This document shows, in pieces, positions 45,989 to 54,688 of a DNA stretch of 64,000 bases; position 1 is the first letter of the stretch; every line of letters begins with the position of its first letter. The notes below the pieces were generated by a model, which made no database searches, was not told where the DNA came from, and saw only the letters and a program-made list of their open reading frames with translations. The stretch is from contig NZ_ARWB01000001.1 in assembly GCF_000384475.1 (NCBI RefSeq), positions 3,785,039 through 3,849,038 of the forward strand. The letters are read 5' to 3'. Both the position numbers and the translations under genes were made by a program. The DNA is from Methylopila sp. M107. Its GTDB lineage: Bacteria > Pseudomonadota > Alphaproteobacteria > Rhizobiales > Methylopilaceae.

Positions 45989-47140
45989 TCAGGTCTCGAC
46001 CAGCCCCGTGGTCTGTCCGCTCGCCCGGCTGTCGCCGGCGCCGTGCGGACGTGCGAGCCAGGCGTCCGAGCGCATCTCGGTGAGCCGGGAAGCGGTGCGG
46101 GCGAAGCCGAAGCTCTCGTAGCCCTGCTCGCCGGTCCAGAGCGCGTCGGGCTCGGCCTCGGCCGAGGCGATCAGCTTCACATTGCGGTCGTAGAGCGTGT
46201 CGATCAGCGTCATGAACCGCCGCGCCTCGTTGCGCTTGCGCTCGTCCATCACGGGCACGCGGTCGAGCACGAGCGCGTGAAAGCGCCGCGCGAGCACGAG
46301 ATAGTCGGCGGCGCCGAGCGGCTTTTCGCAAAGGTCTGCGAAGCGCGCCCGCGCGACGCCCTCGGCCGCCCGCGGGATCTCGACCTTGCGGCCCTGGATC
46401 TCCAACGTCGTCGGCGCGCCGTCCTCGCCCGCGAGCGCCCGGAATGTCGCGTCGAGCGCCGCCTCGGCCTCATCGTCGGCGGGGACGATCCAGACCTTCG
46501 AATGGCCGAGCTTCTCGCGCCGGAAATCCGTGCGCGACTCCAGCCGGAACACGTCGAGCCGCGTTTCGAGCGTGCGGATGAACGGCGTGAACAGCGAGCG
46601 GTTGAGCCCGTCCTTGTAGAGCTCGGACGGCGGCACGTTGGAGGTCGCGACCACGACGACGTTTTTCTCCAGCAGCCGTTCAAACAGTCGGCCGAGGATC
46701 ATGGCGTCGGCGATGTCGGTGACGTGGAACTCGTCGAAGCAGAGCAGCTGAGCCTCGTCCGCGAGCGCCTCGGCGACCGCCGGCACGACGTCGCCGCCGC
46801 GCGACTGCTGGCGCGCCGCATGGATGCGGGCGTGAACGTCCTGCATGAAGTCGTGGAAATGCGCGCGCCGCTTCGATTTGACCGGGGCTGCGGCGAAAAA
46901 GATGTCCATCAGCCGCGTCTTGCCGCGCCCGACGTCGCCCCAGACGTAAAGCCCCTTGGGCGCCGGCCCGCCGGCGCGTCCGAACAGCCGGCCGAACGCG
47001 CCGGGCTTCTCGGAGGCGTGCTCGCGGATCGCGCGTTCGAGCGCCTCGAAGCGCTGGGCGAGCTTCGCCTGCGCGGGATCGCGGTCGAGCGCGCCGGAGG
47101 CGACCAGGGCCTCGTAGCGCTGAAGGGTCGTCTCGCTCAT
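45989..47140 (-). CDS. zapE: Cell division protein ZapE (AFG1-like ATPase)
   Basis: A 383-residue P-loop ATPase. Walker A GDVGRGKT is at 68-75, followed by HFHDFMQDVHARIH, Walker B LLCFDEFHVTD, the sensor segment VVVATSNVPPSELYKDGLNR and RRFMTLIDTLYD near the end; all match the ZapE/AFG1 family. ZapE binds FtsZ and modulates the Z ring in E. coli. It is found beside mdh in many alphaproteobacteria, as here (140 bases apart). Confidence 0.93.
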   Translation of the reverse strand: MSETTLQRYEALVASGALDRDPAQAKLAQRFEALERAIREHASEKPGAFGRLFGRAGGPAPKGLYVWGDVGRGKTRLMDIFFAAAPVKSKRRAHFHDFMQDVHARIHAARQQSRGGDVVPAVAEALADEAQLLCFDEFHVTDIADAMILGRLFERLLEKNVVVVATSNVPPSELYKDGLNRSLFTPFIRTLETRLDVFRLESRTDFRREKLGHSKVWIVPADDEAEAALDATFRALAGEDGAPTTLEIQGRKVEIPRAAEGVARARFADLCEKPLGAADYLVLARRFHALVLDRVPVMDERKRNEARRFMTLIDTLYDRNVKLIASAEAEPDALWTGEQGYESFGFARTASRLTEMRSDAWLARPHGAGDSRASGQTTGLVET

Positions 47141-47345
47141 CCGCGCTCGCGGCCGGAGGGGACGCCTCGACGAGGCGCGCCCGCGCCGCTTAGCAGAGCG
47201 GCGGCGCGGGCGTCAAAGACTGCATGCCGGCCCGCGCGCGGACACAAGTAGGTCTTTCGGCGTGACGTCGTGTTGATTGAACGACAGCTTGCGCGCCGCG
47301 CCGCCGAAATGAGACGCTTCGCTCCTCCGCGACCGCCCAAAGCCG

Positions 47346-48185
47346 ATGCTCATCCACGAGGACGCAATATTCAGCCGCTCCGGCGCGCCGCCGCCGCCGG
47401 CGCCGGCCCTGACCGTCGTCATGACCCGGTTCAGCATGGCGCTGCCGGGTTTTCGCGAGGCGGGGGGCACGCAGCAGGCGCAGGCCTTCGAGAACTATCT
47501 CAGGCTGCGCATTCCGATCTTCCGGTCGTTCTGCCTGGCGAGCATGCGCGCGCAATCCGAGCCTCCGGCGCGCTGGCTGATAGGCTTCAGCCCGGAAACG
47601 AGGGCGCAGGTCGAGCCGCTGATCGAAGAACTCAAGGGCGAGGATTGGATCGTTCCGGTCTGGCAGGACACGTCCGGCGGCGTTCCCGAGCGGGCGCGCC
47701 GCACCTTCGCCCGAGCGATCAGGTCGCTGATCGGTCCCGAGCACCGGTTCGTTCTTTCGACCCGCCTCGACAATGACGACGCCATCGCAATCCGTTACGG
47801 CGAGGCGGCGCTTTCCTATGCGGCGGCGGTCCTGGCCGACCGGCCGGACGCCGACGACTTCTGGATTTCGTTTCCGATCGGCGCGCAGTTCGACGGGCGG
47901 CGGTGCTCGCTCTTCACCCTCACCAACAGTCCGTTCCTCACCCGCTGCGAGAGCGTCGAGCGGTTCCTCGGCGGCGCCGGCGGCACGGCCTATGAGGGCA
48001 ACCACTTGCGGGTTTTCGAGCGCGGCATGGTCCATCTGCCGATCACGCGCGGGCCGATGTGGCTGCAGGTCGTGCATTCGTCGAACGTCATCAACGGCAG
48101 CAAGAGGCTGACGGCCTTTCGCAGGGGCGAGGCGGTCCTCAGGTCTTTCGGCGTCGATCGCGACAGCGTCCAGCACATGTTCTAG
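47346..48185 (+). CDS. Putative rhamnosyltransferase (Rhamno_transf-like)
   Basis: A 279-residue cytoplasmic protein. TVVMTRFSMALPGF near the N-terminus and FVLSTRLDNDDAIAIRYGEA (the acidic LDNDD centre) match the family of putative rhamnosyl transferases; the C-terminal WLQVVHSSNVINGSKRL is also typical. It probably adds a deoxyhexose to a surface glycan, but the name rests on family annotation rather than known activity. It stands alone, divergent from zapE, and is not in a polysaccharide cluster. Confidence 0.8.
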   Translation: MLIHEDAIFSRSGAPPPPAPALTVVMTRFSMALPGFREAGGTQQAQAFENYLRLRIPIFRSFCLASMRAQSEPPARWLIGFSPETRAQVEPLIEELKGEDWIVPVWQDTSGGVPERARRTFARAIRSLIGPEHRFVLSTRLDNDDAIAIRYGEAALSYAAAVLADRPDADDFWISFPIGAQFDGRRCSLFTLTNSPFLTRCESVERFLGGAGGTAYEGNHLRVFERGMVHLPITRGPMWLQVVHSSNVINGSKRLTAFRRGEAVLRSFGVDRDSVQHMF

Positions 48186-48277
48186 CGCCGCCGGACGTCA
48201 CGCCTTCGTGGCGCTCGGAACCTCGCGATCCGACTCCGCGTTGCGTGTCCACGTCGATCACACGACAGCAGGACGCC

Positions 48278-48658
48278 ATGAAGATCATCGCAGCCGCAAT
48301 CGCGCTGTCGCTCGCGGGGCTCGCCGCCGCCCCGGCGAACGCCGAGTCGAGCTATTGGGAGCAGCGCTGGCGCGCGCGCGACGCCACGCCGGAATACGGC
48401 CAGACGGAGCGCCGCAGGGCGGACCGATCGGTCCGCCGCTACAAGCGCGGCTCCGCGCGGGGCGAGGAGCGCCGGGCCGTCCGCCGCCGCTATGTGGAGC
48501 GCGACGCTCGCGTCAGCGACGTGATCCCGAACCCGTTCCGGGTCGAGCGCCATGACGGGCGGGCCTATCCGACCCAGAACAACGACTACTGGCTGCAGAG
48601 CTCGATCTACGATTTTAACGCCGGCAAGGCCGCCGACCTGAAGCAGTATCGCTACTGA
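48278..48658 (+). CDS. Small basic secreted protein
   Basis: A 126-residue protein with a clear signal peptide (MKIIAAAIALSLAGLAAAPA, cleavage near ANA-ES). The mature part is strongly Arg-rich (RRRADRSVRRYKRGSARGEE, RRAVRRRYVERDA) and ends in an aromatic, Asn-rich block (PTQNNDYWLQSSIYDFNAG). The charge suggests binding to anionic polymers such as peptidoglycan or LPS, which is inference only. No family is recognised. Confidence 0.75.
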   Translation: MKIIAAAIALSLAGLAAAPANAESSYWEQRWRARDATPEYGQTERRRADRSVRRYKRGSARGEERRAVRRRYVERDARVSDVIPNPFRVERHDGRAYPTQNNDYWLQSSIYDFNAGKAADLKQYRY

Positions 48659-48711
48659 TCGCGCATCGCTGAAGGGCTGGCGGCGCGTCGCCCTCCGACT
48701 ATGCTGGCGGA

Positions 48712-49074
48712 ATGGGACCGCGCCGAAGCCTGACCGCGATCGTCGTCGCCGCGATGATCGTGGCCTTCGCGTCCGCTGGCGCGTGCTGCGCGCATGGCGT
48801 GGACAACAGTCGCGCGTCCGTGGCGGACGGGCGCGACGTCAGCGGCCACGAGGCTCATGGCGCCAAGCTGGGCGACCACACGTCAAACGACCGCGACCTG
48901 ATCATTCGCATCCAGGCCATGAAACAGGCCTGCATGTCCATGTGCGGGCTCGTCCCCGCGGCAATCGCCCTGCGCACGCTCGTCGAGACGCAAGCCTGCG
49001 CGCCGCCCCTCAGCCAATTGTCCGCGCGCGCCCAAAACGCTGCGCCCGCGACGCCTCCTCCGCGACCGGGCTGA
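48712..49074 (+). CDS. Small exported Cys/His/Met protein next to DUF305 gene
   Basis: A 120-residue protein with an N-terminal signal or anchor (LTAIVVAAMIVAFASAG) followed at once by CCAHG, then His/Asp-rich sequence (GHEAHGAKLGDHTSNDRD) and IQAMKQACMSMCGLVPAAIA. The clusters of Cys, Met and His resemble metal sites, especially copper. A DUF2946-like identity is possible but not shown. It lies 66 bases before a DUF305 gene in the same direction, so the two may act together in copper handling. Confidence 0.65.
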   Translation: MGPRRSLTAIVVAAMIVAFASAGACCAHGVDNSRASVADGRDVSGHEAHGAKLGDHTSNDRDLIIRIQAMKQACMSMCGLVPAAIALRTLVETQACAPPLSQLSARAQNAAPATPPPRPG

Positions 49075-49140
49075 GCGCCCGGCGGCGGCCTCGCCCGTCG
49101 CCATATCTCGGATCTGGTTCAACATGAGGGACATGCGCCC

Positions 49141-49548
49141 ATGCGCAATTTCAGCCGCGGCCTGTCGGCCGCACTCCTGCTCGCGGGCGTCGCGGGAGCC
49201 GCCGCCCAGACGATGAGCGGCCACGACCACGCGACGATGGACCATTCGGCGCACGGCGCGGCGCCGGACGCGCCGTCGAGCAGGGCCTTCGCCGAGGTCG
49301 AGGCGGCCATGCATTCTGCGATGAGTCGGACCTATACGGGCGACGCCGACGTGGATTTCCTCGTCGGCATGCTGCCGCACCACCAGGGCGCCGTGAACAT
49401 GGCCAAGGTCGTGCTCGATTACGGCAAGGACCCGGAGGTGCGACGGCTCGCGCAAGCCGTGATCGACGCCCAGACGCGGGAGATCGCCGAGATGGACGCC
49501 ATGCTCGAACGGCTAGCGCCGTCGGGAGCTGCGCCCGCGCCGCGCTGA
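49141..49548 (+). CDS. DUF305 family protein (CopM-like)
   Basis: A 135-residue periplasmic protein. The signal peptide ([18 protein letters not shown]) is followed by a His/Met-rich stretch ([17 protein letters not shown]) and a DUF305 helical domain containing [20 protein letters not shown]. His and Met residues in this fold bind copper in CopM of cyanobacteria; other family members are of unknown role. Copper tolerance is therefore likely but not proven. Confidence 0.85.
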   Translation: MRNFSRGLSAALLLAGVAGAAAQTMSGHDHATMDHSAHGAAPDAPSSRAFAEVEAAMHSAMSRTYTGDADVDFLVGMLPHHQGAVNMAKVVLDYGKDPEVRRLAQAVIDAQTREIAEMDAMLERLAPSGAAPAPR

Positions 49549-49589
49549 TGACCTGAAGCATTTTCGGTCAAGGCGAGGTCAACTCGACC

Positions 49590-49683
49590 GTCATGCCCGA
49601 GCTTGTCTCGGGTATCCACGACTGTGACGTAGAACTCTACGATCCCAGAAAGCCGTCATGCCCGGCTTCGCCGGTCATGACGG
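49590..49683. repeat. Intergenic repeat, family B
   Basis: Begins GTCATGCCCGAGCTTGTCTC (hairpin CCCGAG/CTCGGG) then TATCCACGACT, as in the copy at 13959. It ends with a second hairpin (CCCGGC-ttc-GCCGG) and TCATGACGG. The middle section differs from the 13959 copy. Confidence 0.85.
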
Positions 49684-49763
49684 CTCCGCTGCGTCGACAT
49701 CGAGCGAATTTCGCCAACCGGAAAGCAATTGCTCTCCGCAACCCTCGACGGAAACGTTCTCGC

Positions 49764-50078
49764 ATGACCGAAATCGTCGACATCTCCACCACCACGGACG
49801 ACCGCGCGGTCGCCGAAAGGATCGCCCGCGCCGCAATTGATCGTCGGGTCGCGGCCTGCGCGCGCATCCATGCCGTCGACAGCATCTTTCGCTGGAACGG
49901 CGCGGTGGAGACGGCGGCCGAATTCGTCGTCGAGCTCAAGACGACTGAAACCGCGCGCGGCGCGGCCGAGGCGCTGCTGCGCGAACTCCACAATTACGAG
50001 CTTCCGGAAATCCTCGTGCGGCCGATCATCGGCGGATCGCAGGCCTATCTCGACTGGGTCGCGAGCGAGGTGGACTGA
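49764..50078 (+). CDS. cutA: Divalent-cation tolerance protein CutA
   Basis: A 104-residue trimeric ferredoxin-like protein. RIARAAIDRRVAACARIHAV carries the family Cys, followed by IFRWNGAVETAAEFVVELKT and LHNYELPEILVRPIIGGSQA, then YLDWV. The family was linked to copper and other metal tolerance, though its true role is unclear. ATG 49764 gives the standard length; the longer frame crosses the family B repeat. It lies near the DUF305 gene. Confidence 0.93.
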   Translation: MTEIVDISTTTDDRAVAERIARAAIDRRVAACARIHAVDSIFRWNGAVETAAEFVVELKTTETARGAAEALLRELHNYELPEILVRPIIGGSQAYLDWVASEVD

Positions 50079-50229
50079 CGCGCAAGCGCCTGCGCCTCCG
50101 CGGAACCGCCGCCCGGTTAAAGCTTTCCTCAGACTCTTCGCGTTTTTTAGGGCTTGGGCGAAAGCATATCCGGCTTTTCGCGTCCCTGTGGCCGATCGGC
50201 GACAGGGATCGGGCGGCCGGCAGTGGCGT

Positions 50230-51729
50230 ATGAGTGGAGTACACCGGGTGACCCCCCAGACCGCGACGCGTATCCGCGCGGCCCTTGCCGTTGTCCTTGC
50301 CTCCGCGGCGCTTGCAGGCTGCGCGACCCAGAGATCGCCCGGCGTCACCCGCGTAAAGCTGAGCGAGCGCGAATGCCTCGCCCGGGCGATGTATTTCGAA
50401 TCGAACCGTTCGAGCGACGCCGGCATGCTGGCGGTCGGCACGGTGGTGATGAACCGCGTGAAGTCCGGCAAGTTCGGCGACACGGTCTGCCAGGTCGTCG
50501 GCGCGCCGCGCCAGTTCGCGCCGGGCGTGCTGACCCGCTCGATGACCGACAGCGGCGCCCCCCGCGCGCGCCGCGTCGCCGACGCGGTGCTCGCCGGACG
50601 CCGCCACTCGGGCGTCCAGAACGCCAAGTTCTTCCACACGGCCGGCTACAAGTTTCCCTACAACAACATGCGCTACGTGCTGGTCGCGGGCGGCAACGCC
50701 TTCTACGACAAGACCAAGGCGCCGCCGGCTTGGCATGGCGGCCCCGGCCGCTGGGGTCCGCCGCCGGTCCCGACCGAGCGCATCGACGGCGGCCCGATCC
50801 TGGTCGCGAATGTCGAGTTGCAGCCCGACAGCGCGCAGAGCGTCCCAAGCATGCAGGTGGCGTCCTACCAGACGCCGCCGGCGGCGCGCCGTCGCGGCTT
50901 TTCCGGCGGAGCGGACGCGCGCATGAACGAGCCTGCGCCGCCTCACGGCGTCGTGGCCGGCATCCCGACCTACGAGCCGGCCCCGGGCGCCCGGCCGGTC
51001 CGCGAGGTCCAGGTCGCGGCGCTCGAGCCGTCGCGCCGCCCGCGCGCCGACTTCGACGCCCCGCCGTCCGCGCGCCGCGCCGAGACGATCCGCCAGGACA
51101 ACGGCCTGCGCGAAGAGGACCGCTGGCGCGACCAGGAGCTCGCCGAATCCGCCGGCGTCCAGCCCGCGAAGACCGAAGAGGACTGGAGCCGCCGCCGCGA
51201 GACGCGCGTCGCACAGGTCGAAAGCGCCCCGCTTCCCGTCATCGACCCCCAGCCCGCGCCGCGCGCCGAGCGCCGCAACGTCGAACGTCGCACGCCGGAC
51301 CGCCAGGTTGCGGACCGCCAAGTTTCGGATCGGCAGGCAACCGATCGCCAGCCGCCCCGCGACGCGGCCTATGGCGGCGAAGCCTACGACGCGCCGCGCC
51401 CCCGCGCCGCGCAGCCGGACTATGCGGCCGACCCGGCGCCTTCGCGCGAGGTTCGCGTGGCGTCCCGTACGCCGCGGACGGTCGAACGCGCCCGGCCCGT
51501 GGCCGCCGACCCGGCGGCGACCGGATGGGTGGTCGGCGCGCAGCCGGCCCGCGTCGAGCGCGGCGACCAGGGCTACAGCCCGCTCTCGAACGCCGCCGCG
51601 GAAGCCGGCTACGACGTCGACAGCCAGCCCCGCAAGTCGGCGCGCCGGACGGCCGCCGCCCAGCCGCGCCGCTCGTTCGAGGGCGTCGAGCTCTCGGGCG
51701 GGGATCAGGTCCAGTACGGCTATCGGTGA
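50230..51729 (+). CDS. SleB-type cell wall hydrolase lipoprotein with long disordered tail
   Basis: A 499-residue exported lipoprotein. ATG 50230 leads to a lipoprotein signal (ALAVVLASAALAGCATQ, lipobox LAGC). The hydrolase domain spans about residues 55-160: SERECLARAMYFESNRSSDA with the catalytic Glu, GTVVMNRVKSGKFGDTVCQVV and AKFFHTAGYKFPYNN, matching the Hydrolase_2/SleB family. The remaining 300 or so residues are Pro/Arg/Asp-rich and disordered, with a short repeat R-Q-V-A-D, R-Q-V-S-D, R-Q-A-T-D near residue 360. SleB-like enzymes are lytic transglycosylases or amidases on peptidoglycan. No other gene shares its transcript. Confidence 0.85.
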   Translation: MSGVHRVTPQTATRIRAALAVVLASAALAGCATQRSPGVTRVKLSERECLARAMYFESNRSSDAGMLAVGTVVMNRVKSGKFGDTVCQVVGAPRQFAPGVLTRSMTDSGAPRARRVADAVLAGRRHSGVQNAKFFHTAGYKFPYNNMRYVLVAGGNAFYDKTKAPPAWHGGPGRWGPPPVPTERIDGGPILVANVELQPDSAQSVPSMQVASYQTPPAARRRGFSGGADARMNEPAPPHGVVAGIPTYEPAPGARPVREVQVAALEPSRRPRADFDAPPSARRAETIRQDNGLREEDRWRDQELAESAGVQPAKTEEDWSRRRETRVAQVESAPLPVIDPQPAPRAERRNVERRTPDRQVADRQVSDRQATDRQPPRDAAYGGEAYDAPRPRAAQPDYAADPAPSREVRVASRTPRTVERARPVAADPAATGWVVGAQPARVERGDQGYSPLSNAAAEAGYDVDSQPRKSARRTAAAQPRRSFEGVELSGGDQVQYGYR

Positions 51730-51795
51730 TTTTTCTGAGCGCCGCGGCATGACGCCGAGGGCCTGAAGCGGCGGCGGCCTTTCGCCGTCGCCTCG

Positions 51796-52236
51796 CTACT
51801 TCCTGAGCCGCGCCTCGATCGCCTTCAGCTCGTCCATATTGGTCTGGACCTTCGCCATCAGCCGGCCTCGGAGCGCGCCGGCGAGCTCGGGATATTCGTC
51901 GAACAGGCGGGTGAACAGGCTGCGCGCGATCCTCAGCAGTTCGGTCGGCTCGGCGGCCGTCGCGGTCGCGGGGCGCGCCACGTCGACCAGCAGAGCGAGT
52001 TCGCCGACCAGCGTCGCGCGGCCCACGCGCTTCTCAGTCGCGCCGCGGGTCAGGATCAGGGAGCCGGACGCCACCACGAAGGCCGTGTCGGCGCGGTCGC
52101 CCTCGCGGAACAGCGCCTCGCCCTCGGCGAGCCGCACGCGTTCGGCCGAAAACGCGATCAGACGCTGCGCGTCGCGGCCGAGCTGGTCCAGCATCGGCGT
52201 CTCGCCCAGCGTCCTGATGTCGTCCTCGAGCGCCAC
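51796..52236 (-). CDS. Cyclic nucleotide-binding domain protein
   Basis: A 146-residue protein that is essentially one CRP-type sensor domain: LAEGEALFREGDRADTAFVV, ASGSLILTRG, ATLVGELALLVDVARPATAT. The GELALL...RPATA segment matches the phosphate-binding cassette of cyclic-nucleotide domains, with the Arg present. There is no DNA-binding part, so it is not a complete CRP-like activator. It lies 49 bases after an orphan response regulator in the same direction. Confidence 0.85.
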   Translation of the reverse strand: MALEDDIRTLGETPMLDQLGRDAQRLIAFSAERVRLAEGEALFREGDRADTAFVVASGSLILTRGATEKRVGRATLVGELALLVDVARPATATAAEPTELLRIARSLFTRLFDEYPELAGALRGRLMAKVQTNMDELKAIEARLRK

Positions 52237-52285
52237 TCAACCCCGCCGGTCGGCGGGAGACGCTGATCGCGCGTCCCGCAAAATC

Positions 52286-52972
52286 CTACGGGACGAGCTT
52301 GTAGCCTCCCGCTTCCGTGACGAGAAGCCTCGCATTGGAAGGGTCCGCCTCGATCTTCTGGCGAAGTCGATAGACGTGCGTCTCCAGCGTGTGGGTCGTC
52401 ACGCCGGAATTGTAGCCCCAGACTTCCTGAAGAAGGGTTTCGCGGCCGACCACGGAAGACCCCGCGCGATAGAGGAAACGCAGGATCGCGGTCTCCTTCT
52501 CGGTCAAGCGGATCTTGGCGTTCTTGTCGGTGACGAGAATCTTGCCGCCGGGCCGGAACGTGTAGGGCCCGATCGTGAAGATCGCGTCCTCGCTCGCCTC
52601 GTGGCTCCGGAGCTGGGCGCGGATGCGGGCGAGCAGCACCGCGAAGCGCACCGGCTTCGCCACATAGTCGTTGGCGCCGGCCTCGAGGCCGAGGATCGTG
52701 TCCGAATCGGAATCCTGCCCGGTGAGCATGATGACCGGGCCGCGATAGCCGTCGCGCCGCATGATCTTGACCGCCTCGCGGCCGTCCATGTCGGGCAGGC
52801 CGACATCCATCAGGATGAGGTCGACATGGTCGCCCCGGACATGGGCGATCGCGGCTTGCGCGGCGCCGGCCTGGGAGGCTTCGAATTCTTCGTGCAGGTC
52901 GAGCTGCTCTGCGATTTCGGTTCGGAGGTCGGCGTCGTCCTCGACGACAAGGATCTTGCGTTTGGTGGCCAT
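52286..52972 (-). CDS. Orphan OmpR-family response regulator
   Basis: A 228-residue regulator with a receiver domain (phospho-Asp56 in LILMDVGLPDMDG; Thr in VIMLTGQD; Lys in YVAKPVR) and a winged-helix output domain (RLTEKETAILRFLYRAGSS, HTLETHVYRLRQKIEADPSN). No histidine kinase adjoins it. It is of an alphaproteobacterial type often conserved and unpaired, so its target genes are not predictable from here. The cNMP-domain gene follows. Confidence 0.9.
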   Translation of the reverse strand: MATKRKILVVEDDADLRTEIAEQLDLHEEFEASQAGAAQAAIAHVRGDHVDLILMDVGLPDMDGREAVKIMRRDGYRGPVIMLTGQDSDSDTILGLEAGANDYVAKPVRFAVLLARIRAQLRSHEASEDAIFTIGPYTFRPGGKILVTDKNAKIRLTEKETAILRFLYRAGSSVVGRETLLQEVWGYNSGVTTHTLETHVYRLRQKIEADPSNARLLVTEAGGYKLVP

Positions 52973-53071
52973 TCAACAATCTCTAGGGGTCATGCGGCCA
53001 AGAGATAGTGCGCGCCCCCCATGCTCGGCAAGGCGACTCACGGGGACTTCAAGTGATCGGGAGCGGCTCGG

Positions 53072-53629
53072 TTGAGAAAGCGGCGGATCGACCGGATCGA
53101 CGTTCGGCCGACGATCCTGAACCGAGCGCAGGGGCGGCTGACGGTCGGCGGCGCGAGTTTCAGATGCGCGCTGGGGCCGGCCGGGGTCGTCCGGGACAAG
53201 CGCGAGGGCGACGGCGCGACGCCGCGCGCCGAGCTTCCGGTCCGCCGCATCTGGCGTCGCTCCGACAGAGCCTTGCGGCCCGCGGCCGGCGCGCCCGTCA
53301 GGGTCACGCGGCCGCGTGACGGATGGTGTGACGCGTCGGCGAGCCGGCGTTATAACCAATTGGTTCCGCTGCCGTTTTCGGAATCTCACGAGACCATGTG
53401 GCGGGACGACAGTCTCTACGACCTGGTCGCGGAACTCGGCTGGAACGACCGCCCGCCGATCGCGGGACGCGGCAGCGCGATCTTCCTGCATGTCGCCCGT
53501 CCCGGCTTCACGCCGACGCAAGGCTGCGTCGCGCTCGCGCCGCATGTGCTGCGGCGGGTGCTCGCCATGATCGGCCGCGACACGCGGATCCGGATCGGAC
53601 TGCCGCCGCGCAAGCTGCGGGGGCGTTAA
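53072..53629 (+). CDS. L,D-transpeptidase (YkuD) family protein
   Basis: A 185-residue protein. The catalytic motif appears as SAIFLHVARPGFTPTQGCVA with His140 and Cys152; the usual Ser-x-Gly-Cys is here TQGC, seen in short cytosolic-looking family members. An earlier CALGPAGVVRDKREGDGATP is the substrate-channel strand, also typical. The enzyme should form 3-3 cross-links or anchor lipoproteins to peptidoglycan, though no signal peptide is visible. TTG 53072 behind GGGAG at 53059-53063 is the best start. Confidence 0.85.
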   Translation: MRKRRIDRIDVRPTILNRAQGRLTVGGASFRCALGPAGVVRDKREGDGATPRAELPVRRIWRRSDRALRPAAGAPVRVTRPRDGWCDASASRRYNQLVPLPFSESHETMWRDDSLYDLVAELGWNDRPPIAGRGSAIFLHVARPGFTPTQGCVALAPHVLRRVLAMIGRDTRIRIGLPPRKLRGR

Positions 53630-53777
53630 CCGGTCGCGCGGTTCTGACGAAGTTGTCAGCGGCCCGGACCGCTCGCGAACTTGTGCGCACGCGCTGAAAT
53701 CCCATATCCTTCGCAGCCAATGACGGGCGGCGGAGCCGCGCGTCCTCTGGGTCGCTGTTCCGAAGGGACGTCACGAG

Positions 53778-54551
53778 ATGTCGGACTACAATCGCAACGC
53801 TTGGGGTCAGGCCGCCGGCCAAACGACAGCGGCCAACGCCGCCGTCGACCAGGGCCTGCGCTCCTACATGCTGACCGTCTACAACTATATGGCGATCGGC
53901 CTCGCCATCACGGGCGCGGCGGCGATCGGCGCGTTTATGCTCGCCGTGTCGTCGGAGCCGACCGGCGTCGTCGCGCGCGGCATGCACCTCACCCAGTTCG
54001 GCGTGATGCTCTACACGAGCCCGCTGAAGTGGGTCGTGCTTCTGGCCCCGCTCGGCATGGTGTTCTTCCTGTCGGCGCGCCTCCACACGATGAGCGCGAA
54101 CGCCGGCCGGATCGCCTTCTTCGTCTTCGCGGGCCTGATGGGCCTGTCCTTGTCGTCGATCTTCCTGGTCTACACCGGCGCCTCGATCAGCCGCGTGTTC
54201 TTCATCACGGCCGCCGCCTTCGGCGCGCTCAGCCTCTACGGCTACACGACGAAGAAGGACCTGACGGGCATGGGCTCGTTCCTGGTGATGGGCCTGTTCG
54301 GCATCATCATCGCGAGCCTCGTGAACATCTTCATCGGCTCCACCATGGTGCAGTTCGTGGTGTCGGTGCTCGGCGTGCTGATCTTCTCGGGCCTCACCGC
54401 CTACGACACGCAGCGCATCAAGGAGATGTACTACGCGCTCGACGACGACGGCACGATGAGCCGCAAGGCCATCCTCGGCGCGCTGTCGCTCTATCTCGAC
54501 TTCATCAACCTGTTCACCTCGCTGCTGTCGCTGTTCGGCAACCGCAACTGA
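53778..54551 (+). CDS. Bax inhibitor-1 / YccA family membrane protein
   Basis: A 257-residue inner-membrane protein with seven likely helices, N-terminus MSDYNRNAWGQAAGQTTAAN. The family pattern includes VYNYMAIGLAITGAAAIGAF, GYTTKKDLTGMGSFLVMGLF and the C-terminal FSGLTAYDTQRIKEMY with SLYLDFINLFTSLL. Bacterial members include the pH-sensitive calcium leak BsYetJ and YccA, an FtsH modulator. A strong terminator follows. Confidence 0.93.
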   Translation: MSDYNRNAWGQAAGQTTAANAAVDQGLRSYMLTVYNYMAIGLAITGAAAIGAFMLAVSSEPTGVVARGMHLTQFGVMLYTSPLKWVVLLAPLGMVFFLSARLHTMSANAGRIAFFVFAGLMGLSLSSIFLVYTGASISRVFFITAAAFGALSLYGYTTKKDLTGMGSFLVMGLFGIIIASLVNIFIGSTMVQFVVSVLGVLIFSGLTAYDTQRIKEMYYALDDDGTMSRKAILGALSLYLDFINLFTSLLSLFGNRN

Positions 54552-54583
54552 GGACTGCCCGGCCGAAGGCCGGACGCGAGACG

Positions 54584-54614
54584 AGGCCCCGGCGGAAGCG
54601 CCGGGGCCTTTTTC
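54584..54614 (+). terminator. Strong intrinsic terminator after the Bax inhibitor-1 gene
   Basis: AGGCCCCGGCG (54584-54594) pairs with CGCCGGGGCCT (54599-54609) around a GAAG loop and is followed by TTTTT. It starts 33 bases after the stop codon. Confidence 0.93.
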
Positions 54615-54688
54615 GTTTGGGCCGACGTCTTGCCGCGGGGCTCCGGTCGGCCATCTTGGCGTGCCAACGCCGGAGGAGACAAAACGCC

